From positions 48,044 through 112,043 of the forward strand of contig NZ_JAKFGB010000013.1 in assembly GCF_022267515.1 (NCBI RefSeq): 64,000 bases of DNA, written 5' to 3'. This document shows, piece by piece, positions 9,518 through 18,716 of this stretch. Each line of letters opens with the position of its first letter. The first letter of the stretch is position 1. Source of the stretch: Rubinisphaera margarita. GTDB taxonomy: Bacteria > Planctomycetota > Planctomycetia > Planctomycetales > Planctomycetaceae. The notes beneath the pieces were generated by a model. The model was not told the origin of the DNA. It did not search any database and saw nothing but the letters and a program-made list of their open reading frames with translations. A program made the translations under genes and the position numbers.

Positions 9518-9850
9518 CTAGTTGAACTTCTTCTTGCCTTCGGCCATCGGAACATCGCAAGCCAGATCGCACTGATCGTTGTCGCAATCGTCCTGCTGGT
9601 CGTTGTACTGAGAGCCGCGGGTGTAAGCCTTCGGCTGGTTGCCGACCTGCTTTGCAGCCGAGAATCCGGTGTACATGTAGGACTGGTTGACTTCGCCGAT
9701 GGCGTCGCCAACATCGTTCAGTTCAGCAACAACAGCGTGCTGAATGGAGCTCAGACCGACGATCAGACCGATCACCAGCAGGGTGGCGACCAGAACGAGT
9801 TCAGCCGAAACGATGAAACCAGCTTCGTCATTAAGCAGTGCTTTAATCAT
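9518..9850 (-). CDS. Pilin-like small membrane protein, copy 2
   Basis: A 110-residue paralogue of the preceding gene: MIKALLNDEAGFIVSAELVL, the same single hydrophobic helix and 'SSIQHAVVAELNDVGDAIG' segment, then a variable middle and the conserved tail DDCDNDQCDLACDVP. The three tail cysteines are kept in both copies, so disulfides or metal binding are plausible. Start ATG 9850 has AAGG 9 bases upstream. The N-terminal helix and tail are conserved while the middle varies, as expected of pilin subunits with an exposed variable face. Function is inferred from the leader and topology only. Confidence 0.8.
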   Translation of the reverse strand: MIKALLNDEAGFIVSAELVLVATLLVIGLIVGLSSIQHAVVAELNDVGDAIGEVNQSYMYTGFSAAKQVGNQPKAYTRGSQYNDQQDDCDNDQCDLACDVPMAEGKKKFN

Positions 9851-10257
9851 GAGGGGTTACCTTAATCTGTTGAGATTTCGATTTTGTGAAACTTTTTAGA
9901 CTTGGTGCACTTCATGACTCAGTGCCTTGCGAATTTGCGGCTGGAAGCCGGAGTCTCACTGGGGCGCCGAACCTTTGCCCCGACAGATGAGTAATGACGT
10001 GCGACTCACTTTTTTTTCCGGTGTCCGCTGGCCAGAACAGAAACCGAAACCTTCTTCGCTGCAGCGACGGGAAACCGTTTGAACGAAGCCAAAACGGCCA
10101 TCCATTGGCTTCCCGTGCCTCCGACCGTGTTGCAGAAAAGCAACGTTGTCGGACAACGGGTAGGAACATAATCGAAGGTGAACTTAAGGCAATATCCAAT
10201 TTTACCGATCTTTCCTATTTTATCCAAATTTACCGATATTGTCGGTGAGAATGCCAA
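9851..10257. other. Divergent intergenic region
   Basis: It lies between pilin copy 2 (minus) and the radical SAM gene (plus). The last 70 bases are distinctly AT-rich and carry a direct repeat (listed separately). No gene was recognised. Confidence 0.45.
10201..10237 (+). repeat. Direct repeat TTTACCGAT upstream of the radical SAM gene
   Basis: TTTACCGAT occurs at 10201-10209 and 10229-10237, 28 bases apart, in an AT-rich stretch just upstream of the TTG 10258 start. The spacing is close to three helical turns, as in a paired operator, but no regulator can be named. Confidence 0.4.
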
Positions 10258-11139
10258 TTGACAAGCAGAAAAGACGTGATCCAAACCCCCGAAAATGGCG
10301 TCCTGGTGCAGGAAATACTGACCCGCTGCACGGGATATCTCGATCAGATTTCGTCCCATTCCCTGCAGCCATACCGGGGCTGCAGTTTTGGCCGATCTCT
10401 TTGTGGAGTCGGGTGTTACGTCCAGCACAACTTTTTCGTCACCCGGGGGCGCCCCTGGGGGAGTTTCCTGGAGATCCGCCGCAATGCGGCTGAGGTTTAT
10501 CTGCGGACGGTCGAGCGTGAACGTCGCTGGGCGAGCCGCCAGGAAAAAAAGTTTTCAGTTTTCTGCTCCAGTTCCACCGACCCCTTCGTTCCGCAGGAAC
10601 GGAAGTCCGGCATCACTCGATCGGTCCTGATGGCGATGATGGAGCAGCCTCCGGAGGAATTGATCCTGCAGACCCACTCCGCCGATGTGGCCCGAGAGGG
10701 TCCGCTGCTCGCTCAGTTGCGGGAGCGAACGAAAGTTCGCGTGCATGTGTCGATCGAATCAGACCGAGAGACTCTGCCGTCATTACCGCCCCCGGCGGCT
10801 TCGGTGGAGCGGCGGCTGGAAGCCTGCCGACAACTCACGCAGGCCGGCATTCGCGTTCTTGTGACCGTGGCTCCGTTGCTGCCGATCAAGCATCCCGAGA
10901 AATTCTTTGAACGAATCGCCGCCGTCGCGGATGGGGTGATCATCGATCACTTCATCGAAGGGGACGGCAGCCCGACCGGACAGCGGACCCGTAAAACGCC
11001 GCTGGTGGAAGCGATGCGAGCCGTCGATCCCGCGTCCGTGGAACTAGACTATCGGGATCGCATGGTCGAAATCGCCCGCCAGGTTTTACCGGGAAGAGTG
11101 GGTGTCGGTCAGGACGGCTTTGCCGATCGTCTGTTTTGA
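10258..11139 (+). CDS. SplB-like radical SAM protein with atypical cysteine spacing
   Basis: A 293-residue protein resembling the COG1533 (spore photoproduct lyase-like) radical SAM group: an N-terminal PYRGCSFGRSLCGVGCYVQH segment, 'VFCSSSTDPFVPQE', 'VRVHVSIESDRE' and 'QAGIRVLVTVAPLLPIKHPE'. These proteins use a [4Fe-4S] cluster to cleave S-adenosylmethionine. The cluster cysteines are C42, C49 and C53 (CX6CX3C) instead of the usual CX3CX2C. The start is TTG 10258 with GGTGAG 8 bases upstream; GTG 10276 is the alternative. The substrate is unknown, and no photolyase or spore gene is adjacent. It is followed by an ECF sigma factor 78 bases downstream. Confidence 0.75.
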   Translation: MTSRKDVIQTPENGVLVQEILTRCTGYLDQISSHSLQPYRGCSFGRSLCGVGCYVQHNFFVTRGRPWGSFLEIRRNAAEVYLRTVERERRWASRQEKKFSVFCSSSTDPFVPQERKSGITRSVLMAMMEQPPEELILQTHSADVAREGPLLAQLRERTKVRVHVSIESDRETLPSLPPPAASVERRLEACRQLTQAGIRVLVTVAPLLPIKHPEKFFERIAAVADGVIIDHFIEGDGSPTGQRTRKTPLVEAMRAVDPASVELDYRDRMVEIARQVLPGRVGVGQDGFADRLF

Positions 11140-11217
11140 TCGATCCACGAGGTTTTCGGGTCGACGCGGACTCTCGTTGCATACAATAAATCGAGTTTCG
11201 TCTGCCGGGAGTGCTTC

Positions 11218-11811
11218 ATGTCCGACCGTTTCCAATCCGATCTCCTCAGCCGCGTTCGTCAGGGCGACGAATCAGCCTGGCGGCACGTGATTGAAACCTA
11301 TGAAGGGCGATTACAGGCCTTCGCGATCAGCAGGCTGGGAGACGCGGCTCTGGCGGAAGATGTGGTCCAGGAAACGTTCGTCGGCTTTCTGACCGGACTC
11401 CCGAACTACGATGAAGAACGGACCGCGCTGGAGTCATTCCTGTTCCGCATTGCCGCCTACAAGATTACCGATGTTCTGAGACGGCAGGGGCGTCGACAGA
11501 CCTTCGCCATGACCGAGGGGGGACCGGAACTCAGCGGAGGAGCCCGCAAAGCATCCAGCATGGCCCGCAGCCGAGAAGGAGCTCAACAGAAGAAGCGACA
11601 TCTGGAAGAGACGTTGCGGGACCAGATCCGCTCCTGGATTCAGGAAGCACAATACGAGCGGCTGCAGTGTTGTGAGTTGCTGTTTGTCCGTGGCTGGCCG
11701 AACAAGGTGGTGGCCGAGTCGTTGGATCTGACCGAGCAGCAGGTCGCCAACCATAAGCAGGCGCTGTTGCAGAAACTGAAAAAGCACGATCTTCCAGAAC
11801 TGGCGCAGTGA
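11218..11811 (+). CDS. ECF-type RNA polymerase sigma factor
   Basis: A 197-residue sigma-70 family protein. Region 2 is visible (ALAEDVVQETFVGFLTG, 'FRIAAYKITDVLRRQGR') and region 4 forms the C-terminal helix-turn-helix (VRGWPNKVVAESLDLTEQQV, then 'NHKQALLQKLKK'); regions 1 and 3 are absent, as in extracytoplasmic-function factors. The start is ATG 11218 with GGGAG upstream. No anti-sigma factor is adjacent: the flanking genes are a radical SAM protein and ribBA. The linker between regions 2 and 4 is long and basic. The regulon cannot be inferred. Confidence 0.88.
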   Translation: MSDRFQSDLLSRVRQGDESAWRHVIETYEGRLQAFAISRLGDAALAEDVVQETFVGFLTGLPNYDEERTALESFLFRIAAYKITDVLRRQGRRQTFAMTEGGPELSGGARKASSMARSREGAQQKKRHLEETLRDQIRSWIQEAQYERLQCCELLFVRGWPNKVVAESLDLTEQQVANHKQALLQKLKKHDLPELAQ

Positions 11812-11958
11812 GCGGGAACAGCTGCTCGCGTTAGACCAATGCCCTCCCGATAATGTACAGTACCAGATGCTTTGGCACTCGACCTAGAATCGTGCTGAAC
11901 TGGAATCCTCGGAAGCGGATTCCGCGACACCAACGAGGCTTCCGGAAAGTATGACACG

Positions 11959-13209
11959 ATGATTTCACCGGACGACGAACAATACGAAGACGACCAGAAC
12001 TTTGACAGCGTGGAATCGGCTCTTGCAGCCATCCGCGAGGGAAAGGCGGTCATCGTCGTTGATGCCCGGGATCGGGAAAACGAAGGCGACTTCATCTGCG
12101 CCGCGGAAACGATCACGCCGGAACTGGTCAACCTGATGCTTCGGCATGGGGCAGGCGTGCTCTGCGTTCCGCTTGTGGACGATGTGGCTCATCGGCTGCA
12201 TTTGAGTTTCGCAGCCGGGCAGGACCCGAACACGAGTCCTCATCACACCAACTTTCTGGTCCAGGTCGACCACCGCGACGCTGGGACCGGCGTCAGCGCG
12301 GAAAACCGCGCGCGAACGATTCGGGCCCTGGCCGATCCCCATTCGGAACCGGCTCACTTCGTCCGTCCCGGGCACATTTCGCCTCTCCTCGCCAAAGAAG
12401 GAGGCGTGTTGCGACGGGCCGGGCACACTGAAGCCACCATCGATCTGATGCGTCTGGCCGGCATGCGTCCCGTGGGAGCGCTGATCGAAATTCTGAGTCC
12501 GACCGGATCCGGCATGGCGACGTTGCCGGAGCTTCGTCAGATTGCCGAGCAGTTCGAACTGCCGCTGATTTCGATTTCGCAGCTGATCCACTACAGACGT
12601 CAGCGGGAGCAGCTGATTCACCGTGTCGCCGAGGTGCCGATCAAGACCCGAGACTTCGGCACGCCGACCTTCATCGGCTACAAAGTCGATCATGAAGACC
12701 AGGAGCCGCTGGCCATGGTCTGGGGAGACCTGCAGTCGGTCGAAGCTCCGCTGATTCGCATGCATTCGTCCTGTTTCACCGGCGACATCGTGGGCTCGCT
12801 CCGCTGCGACTGCGGCGACCAGCTGCACATGGCGATGTCGATGATCGTCAACGAAGGAGCGGGCGCGGTTGTTTATCTCCCGCAGGAAGGCCGCGGCATC
12901 GGGCTGAACGCCAAACTGCAGGCCTATCAGCTGCAGGACCAGGGATACGACACGGTCGAAGCCAATGTCCAGCTCGGCTACAAGCCAGACCTTCGCGACT
13001 TCATGGTCGGCCTGCAGATTCTGAAAGACTTGGGACTGAAGAAGATCCGTCTGCTGACGAATAACCCGAAGAAGACCGAATCGTTCCAGAAGTGGGTCGA
13101 TCTGGTCGTCGTCGAACAGCTGCCGATTATCGCCCCGCCGGACGAGAACCGCGCCAAATACCTGGCAACCAAACGCGACAAAATGGGACACCGACTTCCA
13201 CTGCAGTAG
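11959..13209 (+). CDS. ribBA: Bifunctional riboflavin enzyme RibBA
   Basis: A 416-residue fusion of 3,4-dihydroxy-2-butanone-4-phosphate synthase (residues about 15-215, metal-binding motif DRENEGDF 38-45, 'HTEATIDLMRLAG') and GTP cyclohydrolase II (about 220-416). The latter keeps the zinc cysteines C272, C283 and C285 in HSSCFTGDIVGSLRCDCGDQ and the catalytic 'PQEGRGIGL'. Together they supply both precursors of riboflavin, from ribulose-5-phosphate and GTP. No other rib genes are adjacent and no FMN riboswitch was recognised in the short upstream gap. Confidence 0.95.
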   Translation: MISPDDEQYEDDQNFDSVESALAAIREGKAVIVVDARDRENEGDFICAAETITPELVNLMLRHGAGVLCVPLVDDVAHRLHLSFAAGQDPNTSPHHTNFLVQVDHRDAGTGVSAENRARTIRALADPHSEPAHFVRPGHISPLLAKEGGVLRRAGHTEATIDLMRLAGMRPVGALIEILSPTGSGMATLPELRQIAEQFELPLISISQLIHYRRQREQLIHRVAEVPIKTRDFGTPTFIGYKVDHEDQEPLAMVWGDLQSVEAPLIRMHSSCFTGDIVGSLRCDCGDQLHMAMSMIVNEGAGAVVYLPQEGRGIGLNAKLQAYQLQDQGYDTVEANVQLGYKPDLRDFMVGLQILKDLGLKKIRLLTNNPKKTESFQKWVDLVVVEQLPIIAPPDENRAKYLATKRDKMGHRLPLQ

Positions 13210-13318
13210 ACCGGCAGTGACGTGTAAGCGAAGGCGGGGTTTCGTCTCGACGCACCGTGCCTCCCGTAACGGCAAGAGAGCCTCAACCAGGGTTGACTGG
13301 CGAAGACTGCGCTCTGAT

Positions 13319-15397
13319 TTACTTCATCAAACCGCATTGACGCAGCAGGGCTGTCGGGTCTGGCTCGCGGCCGCGGAAGTCGCGGTAGATGTCCATCGGA
13401 TGTCGGCTGCCCCCCTCAGAGAGGATCGTATCTCGGAAGCGCCGGCCGACTTCGGTAATGGCGTCGTCGTTGTCGAGCCCGGCTTCTTCAAACGCCGCAA
13501 ACGCATCGGCAGACAGGACTTCCGCCCACTTGTAGCTGTAGTAGCCGGCCGCGTATCCGCCAGAGAAGATGTGCTGGAAGGAGCAGAGCATTCGGTCTTC
13601 GGGCAGCATCGGCATGATTGACGTCTTGTCCATCACCCGTTTCTGCACGTCGAAGATCGAGTTGTAGCCCTGCGGATCGAACTCGGTGTGCAGCAGCATG
13701 TCGGTCATGCCGAAGGTCAACTGCCGTAGAGTGTTCGAGCCGGCCCGGAAATGACGGGCTTTCACAATCTTGTTGAAGAGATCATCCGGCAGCGGTTCTC
13801 CGGTTTCCACATGTGCGGTCATGCCGATCAGCGTTGGCTTGTGATAGCACCAGTTTTCCATGAACTGGCTGGGGAGTTCGACGGCATCCCATTCGACGCC
13901 ATTAATGCCGGCGACATCCGGTTCGTTGACGGTTGTCAGCATGTGCTGCAGGCCGTGGCCAAACTCGTGAAACAGCGTCTCGACTTCCCGGAAGGTCATC
14001 AGCGAGGGCTGATCGCCGATCGGAGGCGTGCAGTTACAGACCAGATGAGCGACCGGAACCTGCAGTCCGTCCTGGAGATGCCGCCGATTCAGGCAGACGT
14101 CCATCCACGCGCCGCCCCGCTTGTTCTCGGGTCGCGAGTACGGATCGTAGAAGAACCCGGCGATCGGCTCGTCGTTCTTGAAGACGGTGAAAAACCGGAC
14201 GTCTTTATTCCAGAACGCGACATCCCCTTCGGTCTGACGGATCTGCACGTCGAAGAGCCGTTCGATCAACTGAAACAACCCATTGAGCACCCGCTCGTGC
14301 TGGAAATACTCACGGAGCGTTTCTTCGGTCACTTCGTACCGTTTCTCGCGGAGTCGTTCGGCCCAGAAGGCGATGTCCCAATGCTTGAGATCGCCGACGA
14401 CGCCCTCGGCGTCTGCCATGACCTGCAGTTCGGAAAGGTCTTCTTTGGCCGGTTCAATTGAGTGCGTTCGCAGTGTTTCGAACATCTCGTTGACGGCACC
14501 GACGTTCTCGGCCATTTTCTCGGCGAGGCTGACTTCGGCGTAGTTCTCATAGCCGAGCAACCGGGCCTGTTCGCGACGCAGTTCGAGAATGCGATTGCAG
14601 AGTTGTGTGTTATCGAAGGAGCCGGACGAGGCCCGCGAAATATAAGCGAGATAGGTTTCCTTACGCAGTTCCGGATTGCGGCAGTGCTGCCAGAACGGCT
14701 GGACGATGGGAACTTCGAGTGTGATCCGCCACGGGCCGCTCTCGGCGGTGGACGCGGGATCTTCGGCTCCACGTGCCGCGTTGTGGGCCTGACTCGTCAG
14801 CTTCTTGAGGCTGGCCGGCCAACCTTCGGCATCTTTCGGATCGGTGACCGTGAGGTGATAGGCCTTAGTCGCATCGAGCACGTTGTTGGAGAACTTGTTA
14901 GACAACTGAGACAACTCGTGCGTCATCTCGTTGAAGCGTTCCTTCTGGTCAGCCGGCAGGGCGACACCGGAAAGCTCCGCGGAGAGGAGTCGCTGTTCAA
15001 TGATTCGCTGACGGGTCGAACCGAGAGACTCCCAGTCCGCGGACTCGCGAATCGCCTTGAGTTCCCGATAGACCGGTTCACTCTGACTGACACGAATCCC
15101 GAACTTCACGACGTCCGGCAGGACCTTTTCGTAAGCCTCCCTCAGCTCGGGCGAGTTGTTCACACTGTTGAAGTGTCCGACCGGCTTCCAGGTCTGTTCG
15201 AAGAGACGGTCGATTCTGTGCAGCGGCCCAAACAGATCGTCCCAGCCGGGATGTTCGAGGGCTTCGACCTGATCGAAAAGTGCCGAGGCCTGTTCCAGCA
15301 TGGCCTTCACGGCTGGTTCGACATGTTCGGCTCGAATATCGCTGTATCGCGGGAGGCCGGCAGCCTGCATCAGTGGATTTTCGGAGACCTGTTCCAT
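13319..15397 (-). CDS. prlC: M3-family oligopeptidase (oligopeptidase A type)
   Basis: A 692-residue cytosolic zinc peptidase of the thimet/PrlC group with normal length. The zinc site HEFGH is at about 477-481, with the downstream glutamate helix. There is no signal peptide. These enzymes degrade short peptides, including cleaved signal peptides. The N-terminus (MEQVSENPLMQAAGLPRYSD) matches OpdA-type starts. Monocistronic and convergent with ribBA. Confidence 0.92.
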   Translation of the reverse strand: MEQVSENPLMQAAGLPRYSDIRAEHVEPAVKAMLEQASALFDQVEALEHPGWDDLFGPLHRIDRLFEQTWKPVGHFNSVNNSPELREAYEKVLPDVVKFGIRVSQSEPVYRELKAIRESADWESLGSTRQRIIEQRLLSAELSGVALPADQKERFNEMTHELSQLSNKFSNNVLDATKAYHLTVTDPKDAEGWPASLKKLTSQAHNAARGAEDPASTAESGPWRITLEVPIVQPFWQHCRNPELRKETYLAYISRASSGSFDNTQLCNRILELRREQARLLGYENYAEVSLAEKMAENVGAVNEMFETLRTHSIEPAKEDLSELQVMADAEGVVGDLKHWDIAFWAERLREKRYEVTEETLREYFQHERVLNGLFQLIERLFDVQIRQTEGDVAFWNKDVRFFTVFKNDEPIAGFFYDPYSRPENKRGGAWMDVCLNRRHLQDGLQVPVAHLVCNCTPPIGDQPSLMTFREVETLFHEFGHGLQHMLTTVNEPDVAGINGVEWDAVELPSQFMENWCYHKPTLIGMTAHVETGEPLPDDLFNKIVKARHFRAGSNTLRQLTFGMTDMLLHTEFDPQGYNSIFDVQKRVMDKTSIMPMLPEDRMLCSFQHIFSGGYAAGYYSYKWAEVLSADAFAAFEEAGLDNDDAITEVGRRFRDTILSEGGSRHPMDIYRDFRGREPDPTALLRQCGLMK

Positions 15398-15664
15398 CGT
15401 CGTTATCCTTCCCGATCAGCCATTCCGGCCGACCTCCATACCTTCAATTCGTTGTTCCGTCGTTCGATTCTTCGAGTGTGATGACTTCCGGACTTGCAGA
15501 CAAGAGAGGGCTCAACTGCGAGTTTAAGAAGAAATCTGAATATGTTTTCGCTATTATTTAAGGAAATCTGCTTTCGGGAGCTCCGCGATCGAATAAGCTG
15601 CAGTTGATACACCCCTCATTTTTGTGCCCGCCCTCGGCCCGGTACTGTACCCAAAGGACGTCCT

Positions 15665-16885
15665 ATGGCCCGCCTTCTCCCCCTTCTGCTGTCCGCCGCG
15701 TTTCTACTTCCACTGTTCGCTGGAACATCCCTGAAGGCTCAGCCAGCCGCTGAAGCTGATGCCGACGCCGGTGTGATCGTCGACTCGTCGATGCTGAAAT
15801 TGCCGGAATTCGATCCTCAGGCTCCTCCCGAGGAAACCCTGAAGACTGTCGAAGGCCTCTGGCAGACCCGCATCGATGTCGAAACCCCAACTGAGGCCAA
15901 CCTGCTGAAGGTGCGGGTGCTGGAACACATCATTAAAGGCGCCGAAGCGATTGTCGGCAACGACAAGGCGGAGGAAGAAGTTGCCCTGAAAGCGGTTCAG
16001 AACAAGATGGAAGCACTGGGCGTTCTCGCTCAGGCAGGGGATCCGGCGGCCACGCAGAAAGCCATCGCCATGGCTCGGGATCTGGCCGAAGACAAACGGC
16101 CGCTGCTGGCTCGTGAAGGTAAGCTCATCCTGCTCTCCAGCCGTCTGGCCGAACTGCAGACCATGGATGCCAAAGGACGACTCGCGTTTGTCGATGATCT
16201 GATGGGGCTGCTGAAGACCGCCAAGATCTCCGGCCGCGAAGTTCAAATTGCTTCGATCACCGCGGATATCCTCGAACAGCTCGGCGATCTCGAAGCGGCC
16301 CGGTCGCTCTACACCCAACTGGCTGAAGAAGCCGCGAAAGCCGATTCGCCGGAAACACGCGCTCGAGCCGAAGAGTTTGGGGGAGCCGCCCGTCGTCTGA
16401 GCCTTCCGGGTTCGGAAATCAAGATTTCTGGCGAGACGCTTGCCGGCGAGAAGTTCGATATCAAGAATCACCGCGGGAAAGTCGTGCTCGTCCAGTTCTG
16501 GGCGAGCTGGTGTGGGTACTGTCTGCAGGAGATGCCGAACATCAAGCAGATGTACAACACCTATCACGAAGACGGTTTTGAGGTGATCGGAGTCAATCTC
16601 GATGAATCGGCTGAACGTGCCTCAGCCATCGTGAGTGATATGAAACTTCCCTGGCCGAGTCTCTTCAGTAGCGACCCGACCGAACAGGGAATGGAAAACC
16701 CCAACGCCACGTTTTATGGCATCGCCAGCATCCCGCAGTGCATTCTCGTCGATCGGGAAGGCAAAGTGGTGACGCTGAATGCTCGTGGCGAAGAGCTGAC
16801 CCGGCAGCTGGAACGTCTCTTCCTCGAGAACGCTCCGAAAACTCCGGAAACCACGGAAACGACTCCGTCTGATCCCGCTCCGTAG
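15665..16885 (+). CDS. Exported TlpA-like thioredoxin-fold protein
   Basis: A 406-residue protein with a cleavable signal peptide (about residues 1-26), a helical N-terminal domain (about 50-235) and a C-terminal TlpA/AhpC-like thioredoxin domain (about 255-390). The redox motif is W282-CGYC with C283 and C286, and the cis-proline region is 'IASIPQCILVD'. It should act as a disulfide reductase or thiol oxidoreductase outside the cytoplasm. The helical N-terminal extension is common in planctomycete members. RBS AAAGGA precedes ATG 15665. The next gene also carries a thioredoxin fold, and the two may be co-transcribed unless the hairpin at 16915 stops transcription. Confidence 0.88.
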   Translation: MARLLPLLLSAAFLLPLFAGTSLKAQPAAEADADAGVIVDSSMLKLPEFDPQAPPEETLKTVEGLWQTRIDVETPTEANLLKVRVLEHIIKGAEAIVGNDKAEEEVALKAVQNKMEALGVLAQAGDPAATQKAIAMARDLAEDKRPLLAREGKLILLSSRLAELQTMDAKGRLAFVDDLMGLLKTAKISGREVQIASITADILEQLGDLEAARSLYTQLAEEAAKADSPETRARAEEFGGAARRLSLPGSEIKISGETLAGEKFDIKNHRGKVVLVQFWASWCGYCLQEMPNIKQMYNTYHEDGFEVIGVNLDESAERASAIVSDMKLPWPSLFSSDPTEQGMENPNATFYGIASIPQCILVDREGKVVTLNARGEELTRQLERLFLENAPKTPETTETTPSDPAP

Positions 16886-16914
16886 GTCGCTGTGCGGGTC
16901 CAGACGATTCCAGG

Positions 16915-16935
16915 GGGGAGCTTTCCAGGCTCCCC
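16915..16935 (+). terminator. Hairpin after the TlpA-like gene (weak terminator)
   Basis: GGGGAGC/GCTCCCC forms a 7-bp stem with a 7-base loop, but only GTTTC follows, so termination would be weak. Confidence 0.45.
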
Positions 16936-16968
16936 GTTTCACGACCATGTCCAGCTGCAGGTGAGGTC

Positions 16969-18594
16969 ATGATGTGCTCGGATCGCTGTGCTTCGATCAT
17001 CCTTCGATCATTGGTGCTGTTTTTTCTGACATTCGGTTCGATCGTCCACGCCGACGAACCCGCTGAACCCCAGCCGGAACAGCAGGGACCTTTCCCGCAA
17101 CGATTTGACGCTCCTTCTCTCGAAGGAGGAAAAGGCTGGCTGAACACATCCGAGCCGCTGAACTGGGACGATCTCAAGGGCAAGGTCGTTCTGCTCGACT
17201 TCTGGACCTACTGCTGCATCAACTGCATTCACGTGCTGCCGGATCTGGAGTTCCTGGAAGAGAAATACGCCAACGAACTGGTCGTGATCGGCGTCCATTC
17301 GGCCAAGTTCGAGAACGAACAGGACACCGAAGCGATCCGGTCCGCCATCCAGCGGTACGAGATCAAGCACCCGGTGATCAACGACGCGGAGATGAAGATC
17401 TGGCGATCGTTCGGTTCGCGCAGCTGGCCGACGCTGGTCATTGTCGATCCGGAAGGCAAGTACATTGGATATGTTTCCGGCGAAGGGAATCGTGAAGTTC
17501 TCGACAACGTGATCGCCAAGCTCGTCGAATATCATCGCGAGAAGGGAACCCTGAACGAGAAGCCGCTGAAGTTTGATCTGGAACTGGCCAAAGTGCCGGA
17601 GACGCCGATCGAGTTTCCCGGCAAGATCCTCGCCGATCCTGAAAACAACTGGCTGTTCGTTTCGGACAGCAACCACAACCGGATCCTTGTGGGAAAGCTC
17701 GACGGTACCATCACCGATGTCGTCGGCAATGGCGAAGTCGGCCTGCAGGACGGCGACTACGCGACGGCCATGTTCGATCATCCGCAGGGAATGGAGCTGG
17801 TCGGGACGAAGCTGTATGTCGCCGATACCGAGAACCACGCGATCCGTGTCATCGATCTGGAGAAGAAGCAGGTCTCGACGCTGGCTGGAAATGGGAAGCA
17901 GGCCAGTTTTCGTTCGCCGGGCGGCAAGCTCTCGGAAGTCGCGTTGAACAGCCCCTGGGCGCTGACAGAACTGAACGGCATCCTCTATGTCGCGATGGCG
18001 GGTCCGCATCAGTTGTGGAAGCACGATCTCGGCTCGCCCACGATCGAAGTCTTCGCCGGCAGTGGACGGGAGGATATCGTCGACGGGTCGCTGACGAAGT
18101 CCGCTCTGGCCCAGCCATCGGGAATTACGACCGATGGAACGTCGCTGTTCTTTGTGGACAGTGAAGGCTCAGCGGTGCGCAAGGTCGACCTGGAAGGCCA
18201 GAAAGTCACCACGCTGGCGGGGCCCCGTGATTTGCCTCGCGGGCGGTCGCTGTTCGAATTCGGCGATATCGACAAGCCAGGTGAAGACGCCCGCTTTCAG
18301 CATCCGATTGGCCTGGTCTATCACAAGCAGAAGCTGTACATCGCTGACAGCTACAATCACAAGATTCGGACCGTCGATCTCGAAACTGGCGAAGTGTCGA
18401 CGTTCCTAGGTACCGGCCAGGCAGGTCGCGAACTCGGAGCGATGCCGCAACTATCGGAGCCGTCTGGATTGTCCGTGGCCAACGACACGCTCTACATCGC
18501 CGATACAAACAATCACCGCATTCTCACGGTGAACCTCAAGACCCGCGAGGTCCGCGAGCTGAATCTCACTAGCATCAGCGACACGGGCAAGTGA
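16969..18594 (+). CDS. Thioredoxin-like / NHL-repeat exported protein (NHLRC2-like)
   Basis: A 541-residue exported protein. After a signal peptide (about residues 1-28), a thioredoxin-like domain carries 'DFWTYCCINCIHVLPDLE' with the CxxC pair C83-C86, then a beta-propeller of NHL repeats ('DSNHNRILVG', 'DTENHAIRVIDL', 'DSYNHKIRTVDL', 'DTNNHRILTVNL'). The order thioredoxin-NHL is that of the NHLRC2 family. It is probably extracytoplasmic and involved in thiol redox or protein interaction; substrates are unknown. Two ATG codons lie in tandem at the start; the first is used here. Confidence 0.9.
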   Translation: MMCSDRCASIILRSLVLFFLTFGSIVHADEPAEPQPEQQGPFPQRFDAPSLEGGKGWLNTSEPLNWDDLKGKVVLLDFWTYCCINCIHVLPDLEFLEEKYANELVVIGVHSAKFENEQDTEAIRSAIQRYEIKHPVINDAEMKIWRSFGSRSWPTLVIVDPEGKYIGYVSGEGNREVLDNVIAKLVEYHREKGTLNEKPLKFDLELAKVPETPIEFPGKILADPENNWLFVSDSNHNRILVGKLDGTITDVVGNGEVGLQDGDYATAMFDHPQGMELVGTKLYVADTENHAIRVIDLEKKQVSTLAGNGKQASFRSPGGKLSEVALNSPWALTELNGILYVAMAGPHQLWKHDLGSPTIEVFAGSGREDIVDGSLTKSALAQPSGITTDGTSLFFVDSEGSAVRKVDLEGQKVTTLAGPRDLPRGRSLFEFGDIDKPGEDARFQHPIGLVYHKQKLYIADSYNHKIRTVDLETGEVSTFLGTGQAGRELGAMPQLSEPSGLSVANDTLYIADTNNHRILTVNLKTREVRELNLTSISDTGK

Positions 18595-18716
18595 GTTTTT
18601 GGCGGGTGATGTCGCTTCCGATGGCATCAATCAGCGCGGATCGATTCAATTCGGCGGGCTGGTGAGTATGATACAACTCGAAACCCATTCGAGTCCTGAA
18701 CCAGCGAAGCCACGCC

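Noticed and set aside
11965..13275. 436-codon minus-strand open frame
   Set aside because: Antisense to ribBA over its whole length, with no recognisable domain.
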